Part shown: piece after piece, positions 1 through 13,000 of the stretch
How the letters are laid out: each line of letters begins with the position of its first letter
Numbering within the stretch: the first letter of the stretch is position 1
NCBI GenBank assembly: GCA_950295325.1
Contig: OX485805.1
Coordinates: 30,741,501 to 30,805,500, forward strand
Reading direction: 5' to 3'
Length of the DNA: 64,000 nt
From: Polytrichum commune
Lineage: Eukaryota > Streptophyta > Polytrichopsida > Polytrichales > Polytrichaceae
Program-made: the position numbers and the translations under genes
Notes under the pieces: generated by a model
The model's input: only the letters and a program-made list of their open reading frames with translations
Databases searched by the model: none
What the model was told of the DNA's origin: nothing

Positions 1-1198
1 TTTTGCGATGAATGAACACGATTTCATTCGACATTTTTTATTCTACCCTAGCAAAATTTATTTGCCTTCCCCGTAAGCAACATGCCTCTTGGATGATCTT
101 CTAGCAGATCATTAATTAAGAAAATTTCGATTTTTTTTTGCTGAATAGTTGTTGTCACGTGCATTGAATAACATTGTGTTGTTTTGTTTATGACATTGTG
201 TCATCTCTCCCGATCAAATCACTTTGCTTCCAATTACTAACTCCCTCACCTTTTGTTTGTGATGGCTCGTGATTTGAGCTAGAGATAACCCCAAGGTGTG
301 CATTCTCACTATACACATAGTGGAACTATCACTACCTCTACCTCTTGGTGATCTTATCCATTGAACGAGAAACATAAAATGTATAAGGCAACCGGATTAG
401 ACTGGCATCTTTGTCATTTGTCTCATAGTTAGGTTCGAAGCCGATGAAGTTGACCCTTCTTTGATAAGAATTGTAAGTGTTTTGTGCAGACTACAACCTA
501 TTTCTAACCATGTCTTGATCAACTATGTTGGAATTATAAATTCAACATATCAATGTGTTATGTGTATATGAATATATGTTATTAGATCAACAAATCTGTA
601 TTATTTAACCAATTGGATTAACCAACCGATATGAGACTCACAAAACTTATAAGTGATGAACTAGTTGAACATATATATAACAATCATGGGGCTACATTGA
701 TATGATCAGTAAATTGTAATGAATCAACACAACGATCAAAAGTAGCAAAATATCATAACACCACATCAACTACTAGCACATAATCGAATTAAATGCGATC
801 AAAATTACTCATGCATAACCTACAAATCATGTGAGTGTAGGCACAAAATGAAAGGGTGCATGCAAGGAGTTATAGAATCTTGACATCACATGCTTAGTGA
901 GGAAGACCATTTGATTACAAGCACTATGTGTATGAAATAGTTGTGCACACTAACAAGTTTGAATCCATTAATTTTGTTGCATAACCCATTTTTGGATATG
1001 GATATGGTGCATAACACATTTCTGGATATAGATCTGGTGCATACACATTCCACATATTTTGGTGTATAATGCATTAGTAGATCTCATTTACATAACACAT
1101 TAGTTGATCTCGTTTGCATAATACATTAGCAGATCTCATTTGCATAACACATTAGTAGATGTCATTTGCATAACACATTAATAGATGTGGTACGGAAC
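1..1198. repeat. Direct repeat, copy A (cut by window start)
   Basis: This stretch is nearly identical to 7737-8976 in the same orientation. The first copy begins at the first base of the window, so its true left edge is outside. Positions 1070-1190 hold tandem units of about 24-27 bp built on the theme cataacacattagtagatctcatttg. Copy B has more of these units. Both copies end at the same 9 bases, gtacggaac, after which they diverge. They could be LTRs of a decayed element, but the DNA between them is a hAT remnant rather than gag-pol. A tandem segmental duplication is the other reading. Confidence 0.85.
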
Positions 1199-1405
1199 TG
1201 AGGAAATGAGAGCAAAGATTGTTCGTAATATCCAAGGAAGGTCCGTGGCTCGAAGGAAGACTAATGTCGTTGGAGCCGATTCCATCCATGGTTATGTTTG
1301 ACCAAACAAGCAACGAGCAACACCGTGGGCATGATCAGTTTATTATGGTATGGGCACTGACACGTGGACCAGGGGTGGTGGATTCTTAGGCCGCTAGAGC
1401 TCAAT
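1190..1405. repeat. Dispersed 216-bp repeat, copy 1
   Basis: Nearly identical to 54263-54478 and of the same length (216 bp). It starts at gtacggaac and ends at ccgctagagctcaat. It lies just before the hAT remnant here, but the second copy has no hAT sequence beside it. No coding capacity is visible. It may be a piece of an older non-autonomous element. Confidence 0.7.
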
Positions 1406-2705
1406 CTTTGTTGTTCATTAGGTGTGAGGATAATTTCAAGTAAGGTTGGGCATGTCAATTTTATGTAGAACATTACATTTCTTTTAATATGTATTAAATT
1501 ACTAGAATTGAATTATTTTGCGCACATAACATATGGCTTCTGGAAGTAAACACAACCGTGGAAAAGCTCGTCAACTTAATTTAAATGAATGTATAATGCA
1601 AGAGTTTCATCTCAACTTTCAATTCAATCATCTCAACAAACTGCAGGGTTTGAACAATCTAAAAATTTTCCTCAAAACATGGAGAGTGAAAGTAAAACTC
1701 AATCAGGTAAAGATGTTGGAAATAATATAATTGGGAAACATGCTCATGTCAATCCCAATCAACAAAGATAAAAAATAAGTTTTAAGGCTTTATGAAAAAT
1801 TGGTAGGCCATGGTTGTTATATTACAGACCAAATGATGGGCCAACAATATGATTTATGAAATGCGTTTCTTGCCAAGAAATGTGTGTAAATCCCATATAG
1901 GGGACATGTATAGGTTGCAAGAGTTTACAAAAATTTGTTGTTAAGGTTCATGAAAAGAGTGTCAACCACAAATATTCGATAGCTCATTGGGAGGTTGTAC
2001 ATTTTCCTCAACATGCAAATGCACCTACATGATTCTAGGGCTATATATCATGGTAGATAAGGAGCAATCAAGAATCATCACTCTAATGAAAACTTTATAT
2101 TCTACCATATGGAATGATCATTTAGTTTTGAGTAATCCAAACACCTGCCAATTGCTTCCATTACTACAGACTCCAAATATGCCTATTAATGAAGAATATG
2201 GCTCATATGCTTTTGAATATGTAGCATTAGAACTTTTATGGGCAATTTCAAAGCAAATCACCAATGGACTTTTAACAAAGGCACAATCCTCCACATTTTA
2301 TTCTTTGATGATAGATGCGGCCACTAATCGAACTCTTGAATAACATTTATTTATTTATTTATTTCAAATTATGAAAAAGAATCTCTTATTACAAAATTTG
2401 TTGAGTTTTTGGTTCTTCGACATGGTATAGCAAAATCTATGTATGAGGTTGTCACCAAACTATTGGAGAAAATGCATTGGATGCCTCTCAACCAAGTAGC
2501 TTTAGCCATTGATGGGGCTTCTAGTATGATGGGACACCATACGGGACTAGCAGCTAGAATGTGTGCAAAGGTTCCAACTCTCATAAATGTGCATTGTATT
2601 GCACATTGTGAAGCTTTAGCTACAAGAGATGAAGCTAGAGTTTTCTAGAGTTTCAAATGTTAGATCGTTTTGCCAACAAAGTTTATGAGTGGGTGGACCG
2701 TAGTA

Positions 2706-4682
2706 TGTCAGCCATAAACCCCCACCTTTAAGCGTCATAGTCCAGGTGAGGGCTCACAGTTAACATGAGCTCCATAACCTCAATGGGTTAGTGTGACATG
2801 TACTCCTTGCATTCAGTGATGACATACATTGAGGCATTGAACTTGTTTTATTTTTTATTTGAACCCAAGTGCTCAAAAACACTTGAGACTCACCTCCACA
2901 CATTCACACATCAAATCTAAATTACCCAGCCCTAACCTAATCCACCCTTAGCTATTGTCCACCATCTTGCGGAATAATTCCAGCATTCACTTCACTCCCA
3001 CCTTGGTCCAGTTTCCCCTGCCCTTGAGGCCCACTCAGCCCTGGTCTCGGTTTGGCCCCTTCCTTCTGTAGCTGCTGGAGTTAGCCCATGTTCTAGCTTA
3101 GGCCAACATCCCCCTGCTCTGAGGCCCGTTCAACCCTGGTCTCGGTTCGGCCCCTTCACTCTGTAGCTGTTGGAGTTAGCCCATGTTCCAGCTTAGGCCC
3201 GCATCCCCTGCTCACTGCCTCGCGGCATCCAAGCAGCCTAACTCGGATCGCCACGAGTCTCCCTAGCTTTCCCAATGGTTAATATGATTGCTCCTACAGG
3301 CGAGCCTTTTCTCCGCCCAATATTATCCGCCCACATTTAGTGTGCGTGGCTACTGTTGTAGATTCGGCTCAACATTACACTTCCGCATTCCCGCACAAGC
3401 TTTGCCTAACATGGGCAACCCTTCTCTCTGTTCGAATTGAATCCTGCACCGTACCTCTCAATCCAAGCTTTGGCTCTCCTTAGCATGGCCACAATTGCGG
3501 CCTTTCCCATTTACCCCAACATCAGATTTTGAGGCTCCTGCCTTGAATGCCTCAGTGGTTGAGAGTTGCCGCTCAGTTTCCAGTGGTGCTCCCACCCCTG
3601 GGTACGCAACTCCCATATTATACACAGGGGGCATCGTACTTAAAACGGCTTAGAGGACGGCTTTTGTAAAAATTATATCAAATTATATCAAATTAAAATG
3701 ATCAAAAAGTTGGGTGAAGACCAAATTAAATAAAATGAGATGAAAAAAAAGTTGGGTGAAGACCAAATTAAATAAATGAGATGAAAAAAAAGTTGGGTTG
3801 CATATTTATTAAGCCTCCCATTAAAATTATAATTCATTCACAATGTTAAAATTTTATTAAAAAGTCCAAAAAGTTGGGTAGTTTGACCTATGGTACTTGT
3901 ATTAAAAAAATCATATAATTAGGTTTTTAATGCAATTATATGCTTCAAATTAAATTCATTTCCTATATATAATTACATTTTTGGATTCCTTGTTAGAAGG
4001 GCTACAAGGGTTTCCTACATTAAAACAAATTGTATCACTCAATATTGGACTAAAACGCATTATAAGTGATTATAATCAGGACCATATAATACGGGAGTTG
4101 CGTACCCGGGCTCCCACCTCTTGCCCTTGCAGTCAGAGCTCGCCTACCCTTCATCCGTGAATTTCCCACACTCCCCTCTTTGCCGGCTGCTGGTAATCCA
4201 ACTGCCTCAACTGGTTTTGGTGACTCTCTCATTTCGGTGCAGCCTAGCACCGAGCTTCTCTGCTCCTCCTTCCGCCCCTGTTTTGTGTTCCCGAGAGCAA
4301 CCAGAGAGAGAGCCGAGAGGACCACTCAACCGCTTCCCTGGTTCCAGAACTCTAGGGCCTTACCCGCACTTGGCCAACAACCTTGAGTCCTTTCCAAACT
4401 AACACAAAGCCCTAAACGAACACCCGTCGGCCCTACTCGGCCAATAAAACCCAACTTCTTATGCAAGGCATAAGTCTACAACCCCTTGACTAATACTTAA
4501 TTAATCACGTTCTTCCCATCTACTAGTAATATGGAGCTAAATTCTCTTCTAAATCTAAAACCATAAATCAACTCCAAGCTACACACTTTTTATGTTTTTT
4601 CTATGATTAATGAGAAATCCAATCCTAATTTCTAATGCCTCCTACTCTTAAAAACACATGTGGACACCTAATGTGGCTCACA
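2706..4682. mobile_element. Solo LTR with 5-bp target duplication TAGTA
   Basis: Starts TGTCAGCC and ends GTGGCTCACA (TG...CA). It is flanked by TAGTA at 2701-2705 and 4683-4687. The related hAT copy at 63507-63511 shows the uninterrupted site with one TAGTA, so the boundaries are firm. The start resembles that of the insertion at 44221 (both have AAACCCCC, then ACC.TTAAGCGTC, then GGGCTCACA), so I place both in one LTR family. No second LTR or internal gag-pol is seen. An 88-bp tandem duplication lies near 3015-3200, and a Mutator-type MITE sits inside at 3597-4109. Confidence 0.85.
3597..4109. mobile_element. Mutator-like MITE nested in the solo LTR
   Basis: A 513-bp element with terminal inverted repeats CCTGGGTACGCAACTCCC (left) and CCGGGTACGCAACTCCC (right, read on the other strand). 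It is flanked by the 9-bp duplication GCTCCCACC at 3588-3596 and 4110-4118. A 9-bp duplication is typical of the Mutator superfamily. The interior is AT-rich, includes a short tandem repeat (aaaaagttgggtgaagacc, near 3708-3800) and has no coding capacity. Confidence 0.9.
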
Positions 4683-5705
4683 TAGTACAAATTGACGCAA
4701 CGAGTTGAAATAATTGTGGAAGGATGTATTTGAAGATTATGTAGTTGTTTTACACATATATGCACAACGGTGGCTTTCTCGAGGTAATGTCATGACATGC
4801 TCATTATAGCTCATGCATATGTTATTAGATTTATTCAAAGACGAAGATCCCCATTCGTATGAGATCATGTGCTCTTTTAAATTACATTTTTATTTGAACT
4901 TGCTTGTAGATGTTTTAGAAGAGTTGAATAAATTGAATATCAAATATCAATATGATATGATTGATGTCACAACTATTAGTGCAACCATCGATATTGCTAT
5001 TTCAACTTTATCAGGTTTCGTCGTACAAGTAAGGATTTGAGAAAATTCTTAAGAGAATATGTAGGAAATCTTCAGTTGAGCTATGAAAACAATATTGGAG
5101 ATCGTATTATTCATGCACTGGCAACAAATGGGCCCAATGAACTACAACAATGCATATTATTGGGTGCGTCTTATGTGCAAAGAGTTGTTCATACTTTGAA
5201 TGATCCTTTCTGAACCTTCTAGTATTCAATGCACCCAAACTTTTCAGCCCTTGTAATTATCCAAGTGATGATAGTGACCGAATCACAAATGCCAAATTTT
5301 GGCTCGAAAAGATATTGTTGAAGTTTCAATACACTAAAGAAAAAAGTGACATATGTAAGGGAAAACTCATGGAATTTACGGAAACACTTTGACATGAGTG
5401 TGAGACCAAAACGATATTTGAGGCTTGGCACATATGTGGTAGCAATTTGGAATGACACACAAATTGGCCTAAACTTATGCAACTTTGGCGAAAAAAAATT
5501 ATACTCATTCCATCAAGTATAGCTATTTGTAAGTGAGGATTTTCCAAACAAAATGCAATCAAAAGCCAATTGCGCAATAGGTTGAACTTGAAGATGCTTG
5601 ATGCTCTTATGCGGGACACTTTTTGTGGGCTTGAAATGGATGCAATGGATTGGGCTAGCATCTTCAACATTTGGAGAAACGTGCGAGACCAAAGGATACT
5701 TACGT

Positions 5706-7736
5706 TCGATTGATAGTATCTTTTTATTTGGTTACAAAAAAGATTGTATTTTGATATTCCAAAATATTAGTTTTTCTAAAATACTATGTAACCCAAAATT
5801 GAGGTGACAATTAGAATAAAATGTATATGTCAATTGACATTCATTTTTGTTTTTGAAAGCGTCACGACTCACGTGACAAAAGGGATTTGAAGTTGAACGT
5901 GACTCAAATGAAATTTGTCAAATATGCACACTCGTTGAAAATTCTCCAGGTCAGCTTTCCATCACTTGTCAAGCTTTTTTGTCATTGTGATGTCACAATG
6001 ACACATACCTTTAAGTTGAGGACAAGGCACTTAGTAAAAGTCTGTAGACTCTGTAGCAATATGTGGAATGAGGTGCTCCTCCAGCACGGGTGACATGAAT
6101 CATGAGCAAAAGTGCTCTTTGTGCTAGACACTTGGCAAACACAATGATCTTGTAGTGTAAAATTTTCCTTAAAAAAATTCCCATTATAGTCTGATATAGT
6201 CCAAAGTTGACACCACCATTCGTAGTTATTTGACACCAGCTTTTGTAGTTATTTGAGACATGCATTTCATGAGCACAGAGCAATACACCGAGAAGAAGAC
6301 ATGGTCACTTTTTCCTAGAATCCAGAGTAGGATTATTCTCATAAAGGAAGATTCCAATTCTTCATTGTTTACGTTTTGAGCCTGAATACGTTTTGAGCAG
6401 GGCTTGGGGAGAACCGGCAGTTAGGTACAGATGAACTGGTTGAGTTTGAGGAATTACCAGTTGAAGTTTGAGACTTCAGGAGAATTACCGAGCATATAAG
6501 AGGAATCTTTAGAACATACTTCAAATGAATAAAGCGGAACCAGAAGATGTCAAAATGTCACCGGTTGGATTTAGAATCACTAGGATCTTGACCGACTATG
6601 CCCAAAAACTTCCTAGGCACCGCATTGATATGTGCAATTAGGTTGGCCCACGATAATTTATCAATATTCAACACCATTTTGAATATTTGTCATCATGTTT
6701 TTATATATATTTCCATACAAATTGATATACAAGGTTAGAGGTTTTTGTGATTTGATTTTGACTTTAAGTAATTTGCGTGGGTAAAGAGGCAACCCATTCA
6801 CAAAGGCAACCTAATTGCAAATATCATTAGTGTAGACACCCTAAACCCTAAATTGTAGAGGGCTCTCTAATTTTATTTAAAATGGTTCCCCTCTACATAA
6901 CACGTCATGTTTAAATCCTATACTGGTTGAGAGCGTTCGAATTCCATCTAGAAGTTACATTTTGGAACTATCAAATATGAATGAATTACTCTAAAAAACG
7001 GTTTGTGTTAAGAGATTTATTTCTTCACTAACTTAGCTAGTTAAGGATGATGTAATTGATTTTAATGTCAAATTCTCTAGCTAGGAGTTCATGAGAGGCA
7101 AAGTTAAACTAAACTAAACTAGCTAAGGTAAGAATTAAAATAACTACAACATGAGCATGGAACAATTAGTTAAGTTAGACTTAAGCTAACATGTAGTTAA
7201 GCTAACGTATCCATAGGCTTGAATAACAATGAAAGTTAACTAGTGGCGGCAAATGCTATGGGGACCTACACATGTAAAGCATTTGACACATTTCAAAGTA
7301 CTGAGTTATTAATAAATATAGTAGGTATAACGCCAACGTTTGTAGGAAGCACAAATAATGAAAGGTTTAGGTTTGGCAACATCTACATATTCTCATTTGA
7401 AAGTCCAAGGCAACAAACTTTCATCTTTGTAAAATATAGTGTGTTTATGTGGTTCTAGGAACATCACATATCACTTGGTGTGAGATGGCCCCCTATCATA
7501 TGGCTCTTATTTGTAGCATGCCTAAAATTGGATTAATAAGTTGTTGGTTTTATATTTATATGTTTAGCTACCGACAATTAACATGCCTCAAGCCTTAATA
7601 TGGGCAGCCAAGAGCAGTTCTGATCCCACCCACCCACAAAAGGAACTTTATAAAAAGCCTTTGTGACACTCTCATCTTCCTATTTTGTCTATCATCTTGA
7701 GACTCTTAAGACACATCATTTATTGAATTTGATATG
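5706..7736. other. No gene seen between hAT remnant and direct repeat B
   Basis: AT-rich DNA without a credible ORF. A plant-like TATA box (ctttataaaaagcc) lies near 7648-7661, just upstream of direct repeat B. If the 1.2-kb repeats are LTRs, this would be the promoter part of the downstream LTR. I see nothing else. Confidence 0.4.
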
Positions 7737-8976
7737 TTTTGCGATGAATGAACACGATTTCATTCGACATTTTTGATTCTACCCTAGCAAAATTTATTTG
7801 CCTTCCAACAACATGCCTCTTGGATGATCTTTTGGCAGATCATTAAGAAAGTTTCTATTTTTTTTTGTTGAATAGTTGTTGTGGCGTGCATTGAATAACA
7901 TTGTGTTGTTTTGTTTATGACATTGTGTCATCTCTCGCGATCAAATCATTTTGCTTCCAATTACTAACTCCCTCGCCTTTTGTTTGTGATGGCTCGTGAT
8001 TTGAGCTAGAGATAACCCCAAGGTGTGCATCTCACTATACACATAGTGAAACTATCACTACCTCTACCTCTTGGTGATCTTATCCATTGAACGAGAAACA
8101 TAAAATGTATAAGGCAACCGGATTAGACTGGCATCTTTGTCATTTGTCTTATAGTTAGGTTTGAAGCCGATGAAGTTGACCCTCCTTTGATAAGAATTGT
8201 AAGTGTTTTGTGCAGACTATAACCTAATTCTAACCATGTCTTGATCAACTATGTTGGAATTATAAATTCAACATATCAATGTGTTATGTGTATATGAATA
8301 TATGTTATTAGATCAACAAGTCCGTATTATTAAACCAATTGGATTAACCAACCGATATGAGACTCACAAAACTTATAAGTGATGAACTAGTTGAACATAT
8401 ACAAAACAAGCATGGGGCTACATTGATATGATCGGTAAATTGTAATGAATCAACACAACGATCAAAAGTAGCAAAATATCATAACACCACATCAACTACT
8501 AGCACATAATCGAATTAAATGCGATCAAAATTACTCATGCATAACCTACAAATCATGTGAGTGTAGGCACAAAACAAAAGGGTGTATGCAAGGAGTTATA
8601 GAATCTTGACATCACATGCTTAGTGAGGAAGACCATTTGATTACAAGCATTGTGTGTATGAAATAGTTGTGCACACTAACAAGTTTGAATCCATTAATTT
8701 TGTTGCATAACCCATTTTTGGATATGGATATGGTGCATGACACATTTCCGGATATAGATCTGGTGCATACACATTCCACATATTTTGGTGTATAATACAT
8801 TAGTAGATCTCATTTACATAACACATTAGTTGATCTCGTTTGCATAACACATTAGTTGATCTCATTTGCATAATACATTAGCCGATCTCATTTGCATAAC
8901 ACATTAGTAGATCTCATTTGCATAACACATTAGTAGATCTCGTTTGCATAATACATTAATAGATGTGGTACGGAAC
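7737..8976. repeat. Direct repeat, copy B
   Basis: Second copy of 1-1198, about 40 bp longer. Much of the difference comes from extra 24-27-bp units (cataacacattag...agatctcatttg) at 8800-8960. Scattered substitutions separate the copies, so the duplication is not brand new. It ends at gtacggaac, like copy A. DNA from 8977 to 9444 has no recognisable gene. Confidence 0.85.
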
Positions 8977-9444
8977 CGGACGACACTTGTATGTGAGCGT
9001 AGAGCGTAGAGGAAATAAAAATAGTAAACTTGTCAAACTAAAATTAGGATATTTCAAAATAGCCAAGAATATTCCAAGAATATTCCAGAATCTGACAACA
9101 ATAGTAAAAAAATTGGACCTATTTCCGTGGGATGTATAGGTCATAAAATAAAATAAAAACCCTGAATTTGAAATGGTCTCATTAAGTTTGGAAACCGTGA
9201 GGTGGTTGAATTATTAAAACCAAGGATGACTACAAGAAAAAATCAATGAAAATTGATTTTTTGAGATTGGTATAATTGAAGAATGAGTCAATCAAAATAC
9301 AAAGGAATCAAAATAATAAACTTGCTTGGTTTTTATTCATCACTTTTTTCTTTGTCTTATATGTGAGTCTATTATATAGCTTGGACTTTAGCAATTATTG
9401 TTTGTGGCCGAATAGATTATAAATTGGACTCATACCCAACATGA

Positions 9445-9947
9445 TTGTATATACAGTTGCACACAATAGGAGATGAGAGAGACATGTTTGCTGGATTAGG
9501 ATGGGAGAAGGAAATTAGAAGTCTAGGAGATCCTTATATTCCCTTTAATCCATCGCTGGAATTTGAGTTTGCTGCTGGAAATCGAAGTAGTGATGACTAC
9601 GAGCTGACTCCATTTTCGCAGTCTACACAAGCATGGAGGTGGATGGTGCGGGAGGAGCAAAAACAATATGAGAAAATAGAAAAAAGGCAGGAAGATGTGC
9701 CGGAGAAGGATGCTGATTTGGATGAAGACAAATTGAACGAAACGGATGAGGAGGTGAAGGTGGAAGGAGAATCTTCGAAGTCTCTTTCATTTCGCGAACG
9801 GATGAGAGGAATGACGCCGCATCATCTTCCCTGAAGGATCGAAAGAGAGATAAGACAGTTTCTTATATGGATTTGCTTCGACCGGGTCCACCTCCCTCGC
9901 AATCATCTAAGAAGTATGCAAAACGGAAATAGAGTTGATAGACATAG
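9445..9947 (+). pseudogene. Unknown acidic/basic protein, frameshifted
   Basis: A 129-codon ORF (9445-9834) is rich in Glu, Lys and Asp and has an aromatic patch (STQAWRWMVREEQK). It runs into a stop. A neighbouring frame carries on across the stop with similar composition (SLKDRKRDKTVSYMDLLRPG) and ends near 9947 in a basic tail. A single-base shift near 9800 would join the two. The gene is convergent with the MULE gene to its right and may be an accessory gene of that element. I recognise no domain. Confidence 0.4.
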
Positions 9948-10093
9948 GAAGCATTGTAATACAAAATTTTGAAGCAAATAAAAATAATCATTGAGATTAT
10001 ACCTTTATTATATCAATCAATTATTGCTTCACAAGAGGTCCAGAAATGGACACATATATCATAGCCCAAAGTACTGCTAGGCTGAGATAAATC

Positions 10094-13000
10094 CTAAGAA
10101 GTAGACTTTGTCAAAAGACCCCCTTCGAGGATGAGTTTGACTTCGTTGAAGCTAAATGTCGGGACGTGAATAAACAAATTCACTTCCGCATCCAAATTAG
10201 AAACCTTGATGAAAATGTAATACAAATGCTTACAATTCAGATAAGAATTTCGTTTGCGGCTGAACTTGGAAATCATATCCAAGAAGTATGCGCAATTGCA
10301 CTCTGGAAGAGAACTGACTATCACTTGGTAGATCGGTGGTTGGGGTTCTGATTTGGACTGCAGTGTGATAATGCAACCAAATCCCGGTTGAGGGATCATA
10401 GTTAACTTTAGAACGGTACCATGCATAGCTTCAGCAGAGGCCACCATCTGCCTCTGCTTTGCCGAAGGTGCGCTGCTGGATCACCGAACAAGCTTGGACA
10501 ATCTTGTCGGAGGGATCATGTCGGGGTTTTCTGGAACACGGATTCCAGACATATCCAGCGGGGGAGCAGAGTTGGTGATTAGTTGAGTCGGTGTGATGCG
10601 CTCCTTTGGTGGGAGTTGAAAACCTGCGTTCTCAAGGGCGAAGATCTCCGAACGGGTGAGGTTGGTACCAATTTTCACGGGCCAGATTGGGGGAATAGGA
10701 GGCTTCTGGTCATCAGCAGAGAATGACATGACCCATTTCCGATGAGGGCCCTTCACGCAACGCTCAATGTCGTCTGGGCAAAAGACAAAGTCCGTGCGCT
10801 TCATAGATTGGAGTTTGTAATGATGCCACATACCGGTGTAGGTCGGCGCAGGGACGCTCTTATTATTAGTGACGATTCTTGCGGTGCACTTCTTCTTCGT
10901 GCCCGCATGATTAACCCAACAAGACTTCCCAGACGTATAGGGTATGCGGGCAATATGCCAAAGAGAGACATCTACTTTGGTTTCTTGCACGGCAGTGACA
11001 CGCTGGAAACCAAGTCCTGCAGGTGAAGGTACTTGAACCTCTTGTACAGAGGGGGAAGACTCCTCAATGATAGTGGGTAGTGTTTCTGGTTGAGATCAAG
11101 TGACACGTTTACCGGGGGGAGGGCGAGAGAAGTTCACAGTATCGGGGCGGTGGGTCTCGCCATCATCACCAATTGGAGTGTCCGGTCTTCGCTTTTGCGA
11201 TCCAAACACCTCGGCGCCCTCAAGGTGTGGATCGCGAGTGCAAAATTCTTCTCCACCGGACATGTCAAGCAAGACCTTCTGCAACACTGTGGGGTCGCCA
11301 GTACGCTGAGCTCGACGTTGAGCACCCCTGGGCTTTAGTTCTTCTTTGCTTGGACCATCTCCGCCAATTCCACCTTTAAGGAACTGGTAGTATGCAACAA
11401 CTTGTAAGAAGGCGCGAATGTAGTCGTCAACCGTAGCCACATATAGATCTCCACCCTTGTTGCCGGAGGCTTGAAGCCACTTGTTGTGGACGGACTCCGC
11501 AAGATTGCACGACGGCATCTCGGCCAATTGGTCTTGGGTTAAAACTTTTTCCTGATTGGAGAAATCAAGTATTAATCTAAATGTACAGAGAGAGGAAATC
11601 GAATCCAAGAAAAACCAATAATGAATTATGAAGGAGATGTACCAGTTCCATGAAACCACCCCATTGAAGGTAGCGGAAGTGCCAAAAAGCAAGCCAGAGC
11701 TGAAGATACTTGAGACCGTCCTCACTTGTACAATTCGATGACGCCCACCAAGCCTTGATAGCTAGGTACCTAGTCTCAGCCTCTTCCATAGATGACGCAT
11801 TTCGATATTGAAGGCAAAGATGTCTATGTTGGTCTTGTAACTCATGCTTTATAAACGATTTCGTATGTTTTTCGAGCGATTGTTTCCAATGGAAAAAACA
11901 AGTGCGCTCACGACCCTCCATTGGAACTTTGGGATCCCCTGAACCATACACAATGCGAACAACGTTCCAATTGGCTTGGGCACTGTCCGCCATGAAGCCT
12001 ATAAAGTTTGGATGTGGGATACCGTGTCGGGCCATGACGTGGTTGAGGTTCTGCCAGAAGAGAACTTGGGCATCCTTATCCTCCGATTGGAAATCACAAC
12101 ATGAAATGGTCATGACCCGTTGATAAGTCCCATCGTACACATGAGCGGCCATGGTGGTCCACCCTTTGACCCGCTTCACGTGATCGGACATCATCCACGC
12201 GTTCTCCAGGTCCCCACCCGGTTGCATCCGACGAACCAAATCCACTCCACTTCCAGGACCAACCTCCGACATCTTAAAGACGAACACCTTGTCTGTATCG
12301 TCACCTTGTCCTGGGAATTGGTTCCGTTGGACGTAGGCCCAATTGCTAACGCCTCGGAGCTTTGCGATGCCATCCATAACACCAAACCTCCGCAAATATT
12401 TGAAAGAGGTAACCTTAGAGCGAAGGTTTGGGGAATTCAACTCTCTACAACTCTCAAAAACAGGTTCAAACTCTTTTAAAAAGAAGAGACGGTGTGTGTC
12501 ATTATCGCCAGAAAGGAGAAACTCACCAACAATGTCCTTGCTAGCTTCAAGGACGATCTTGCTGTGGGTGGCTTGAGGCGTACGTTCAACGTGCTCCTCA
12601 AGAAGTGCATTGATACGCTTCCGACTGTCTCTGCAGTCTCCAACCTTCACTGGATGTTGATGAGAACTGAGATGAATGCAGGCTCTTTGGGATGACTCCT
12701 TCCCATGGACGTAGAAGATTTTGGCCTCGCATAGTGCAATGCATTTGGGAGGCTCTTTACAGATCCTGCAGACAAGAGTAGATCCGGATGGCACAATGCC
12801 AGAGAGAGGGAAAGGATCTTTAGTGAAACCTTCAAATTCTGTGTCATTGACCTTAGAGGTACGATGGGCGCGTTGAAGGTAATCACAACTCGGGTTTTGG
12901 CATTGGAGATGGCCAACACAGGTAGAGGAACGAAATGCAAGGCCAACGTCGTTTGTAATGTTGGTGGTTTGAGTCTTAGTCCAAACATGGCCATCATATT

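Larger units (their letters stand above)
1533..5705 (+). pseudogene. hAT-superfamily transposase remnant (ZNF862/DUF4371-like)
   Basis: The pieces in order are an N-terminal lysine-rich stretch (1533-1771), a Cys-rich TTF/BED-like patch near 1860-1980, a core piece at 2409-2700 and C-terminal pieces at 4813-5040 and 5590-5690. The core reads LNQVALAIDGASSMMGHHTG and then VHCIAHCEAL, the usual DGA...M.G...G and HC.AH signature of ZNF862-like hAT proteins. The C-terminal CGLEMDAMDW is consistent with the hAT dimerisation end in another frame. Stops and frameshifts break every piece, and a solo LTR (2706-4682) splits the gene. A second copy at 63228-64000 lacks that insertion. The gene is dead. 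Confidence 0.75.

Noticed and set aside
1-8976. Intact LTR retrotransposon bounded by the 1.2-kb direct repeats
   Set aside because: No primer-binding site, polypurine tract or gag-pol between them; no TG...CA edges could be fixed.
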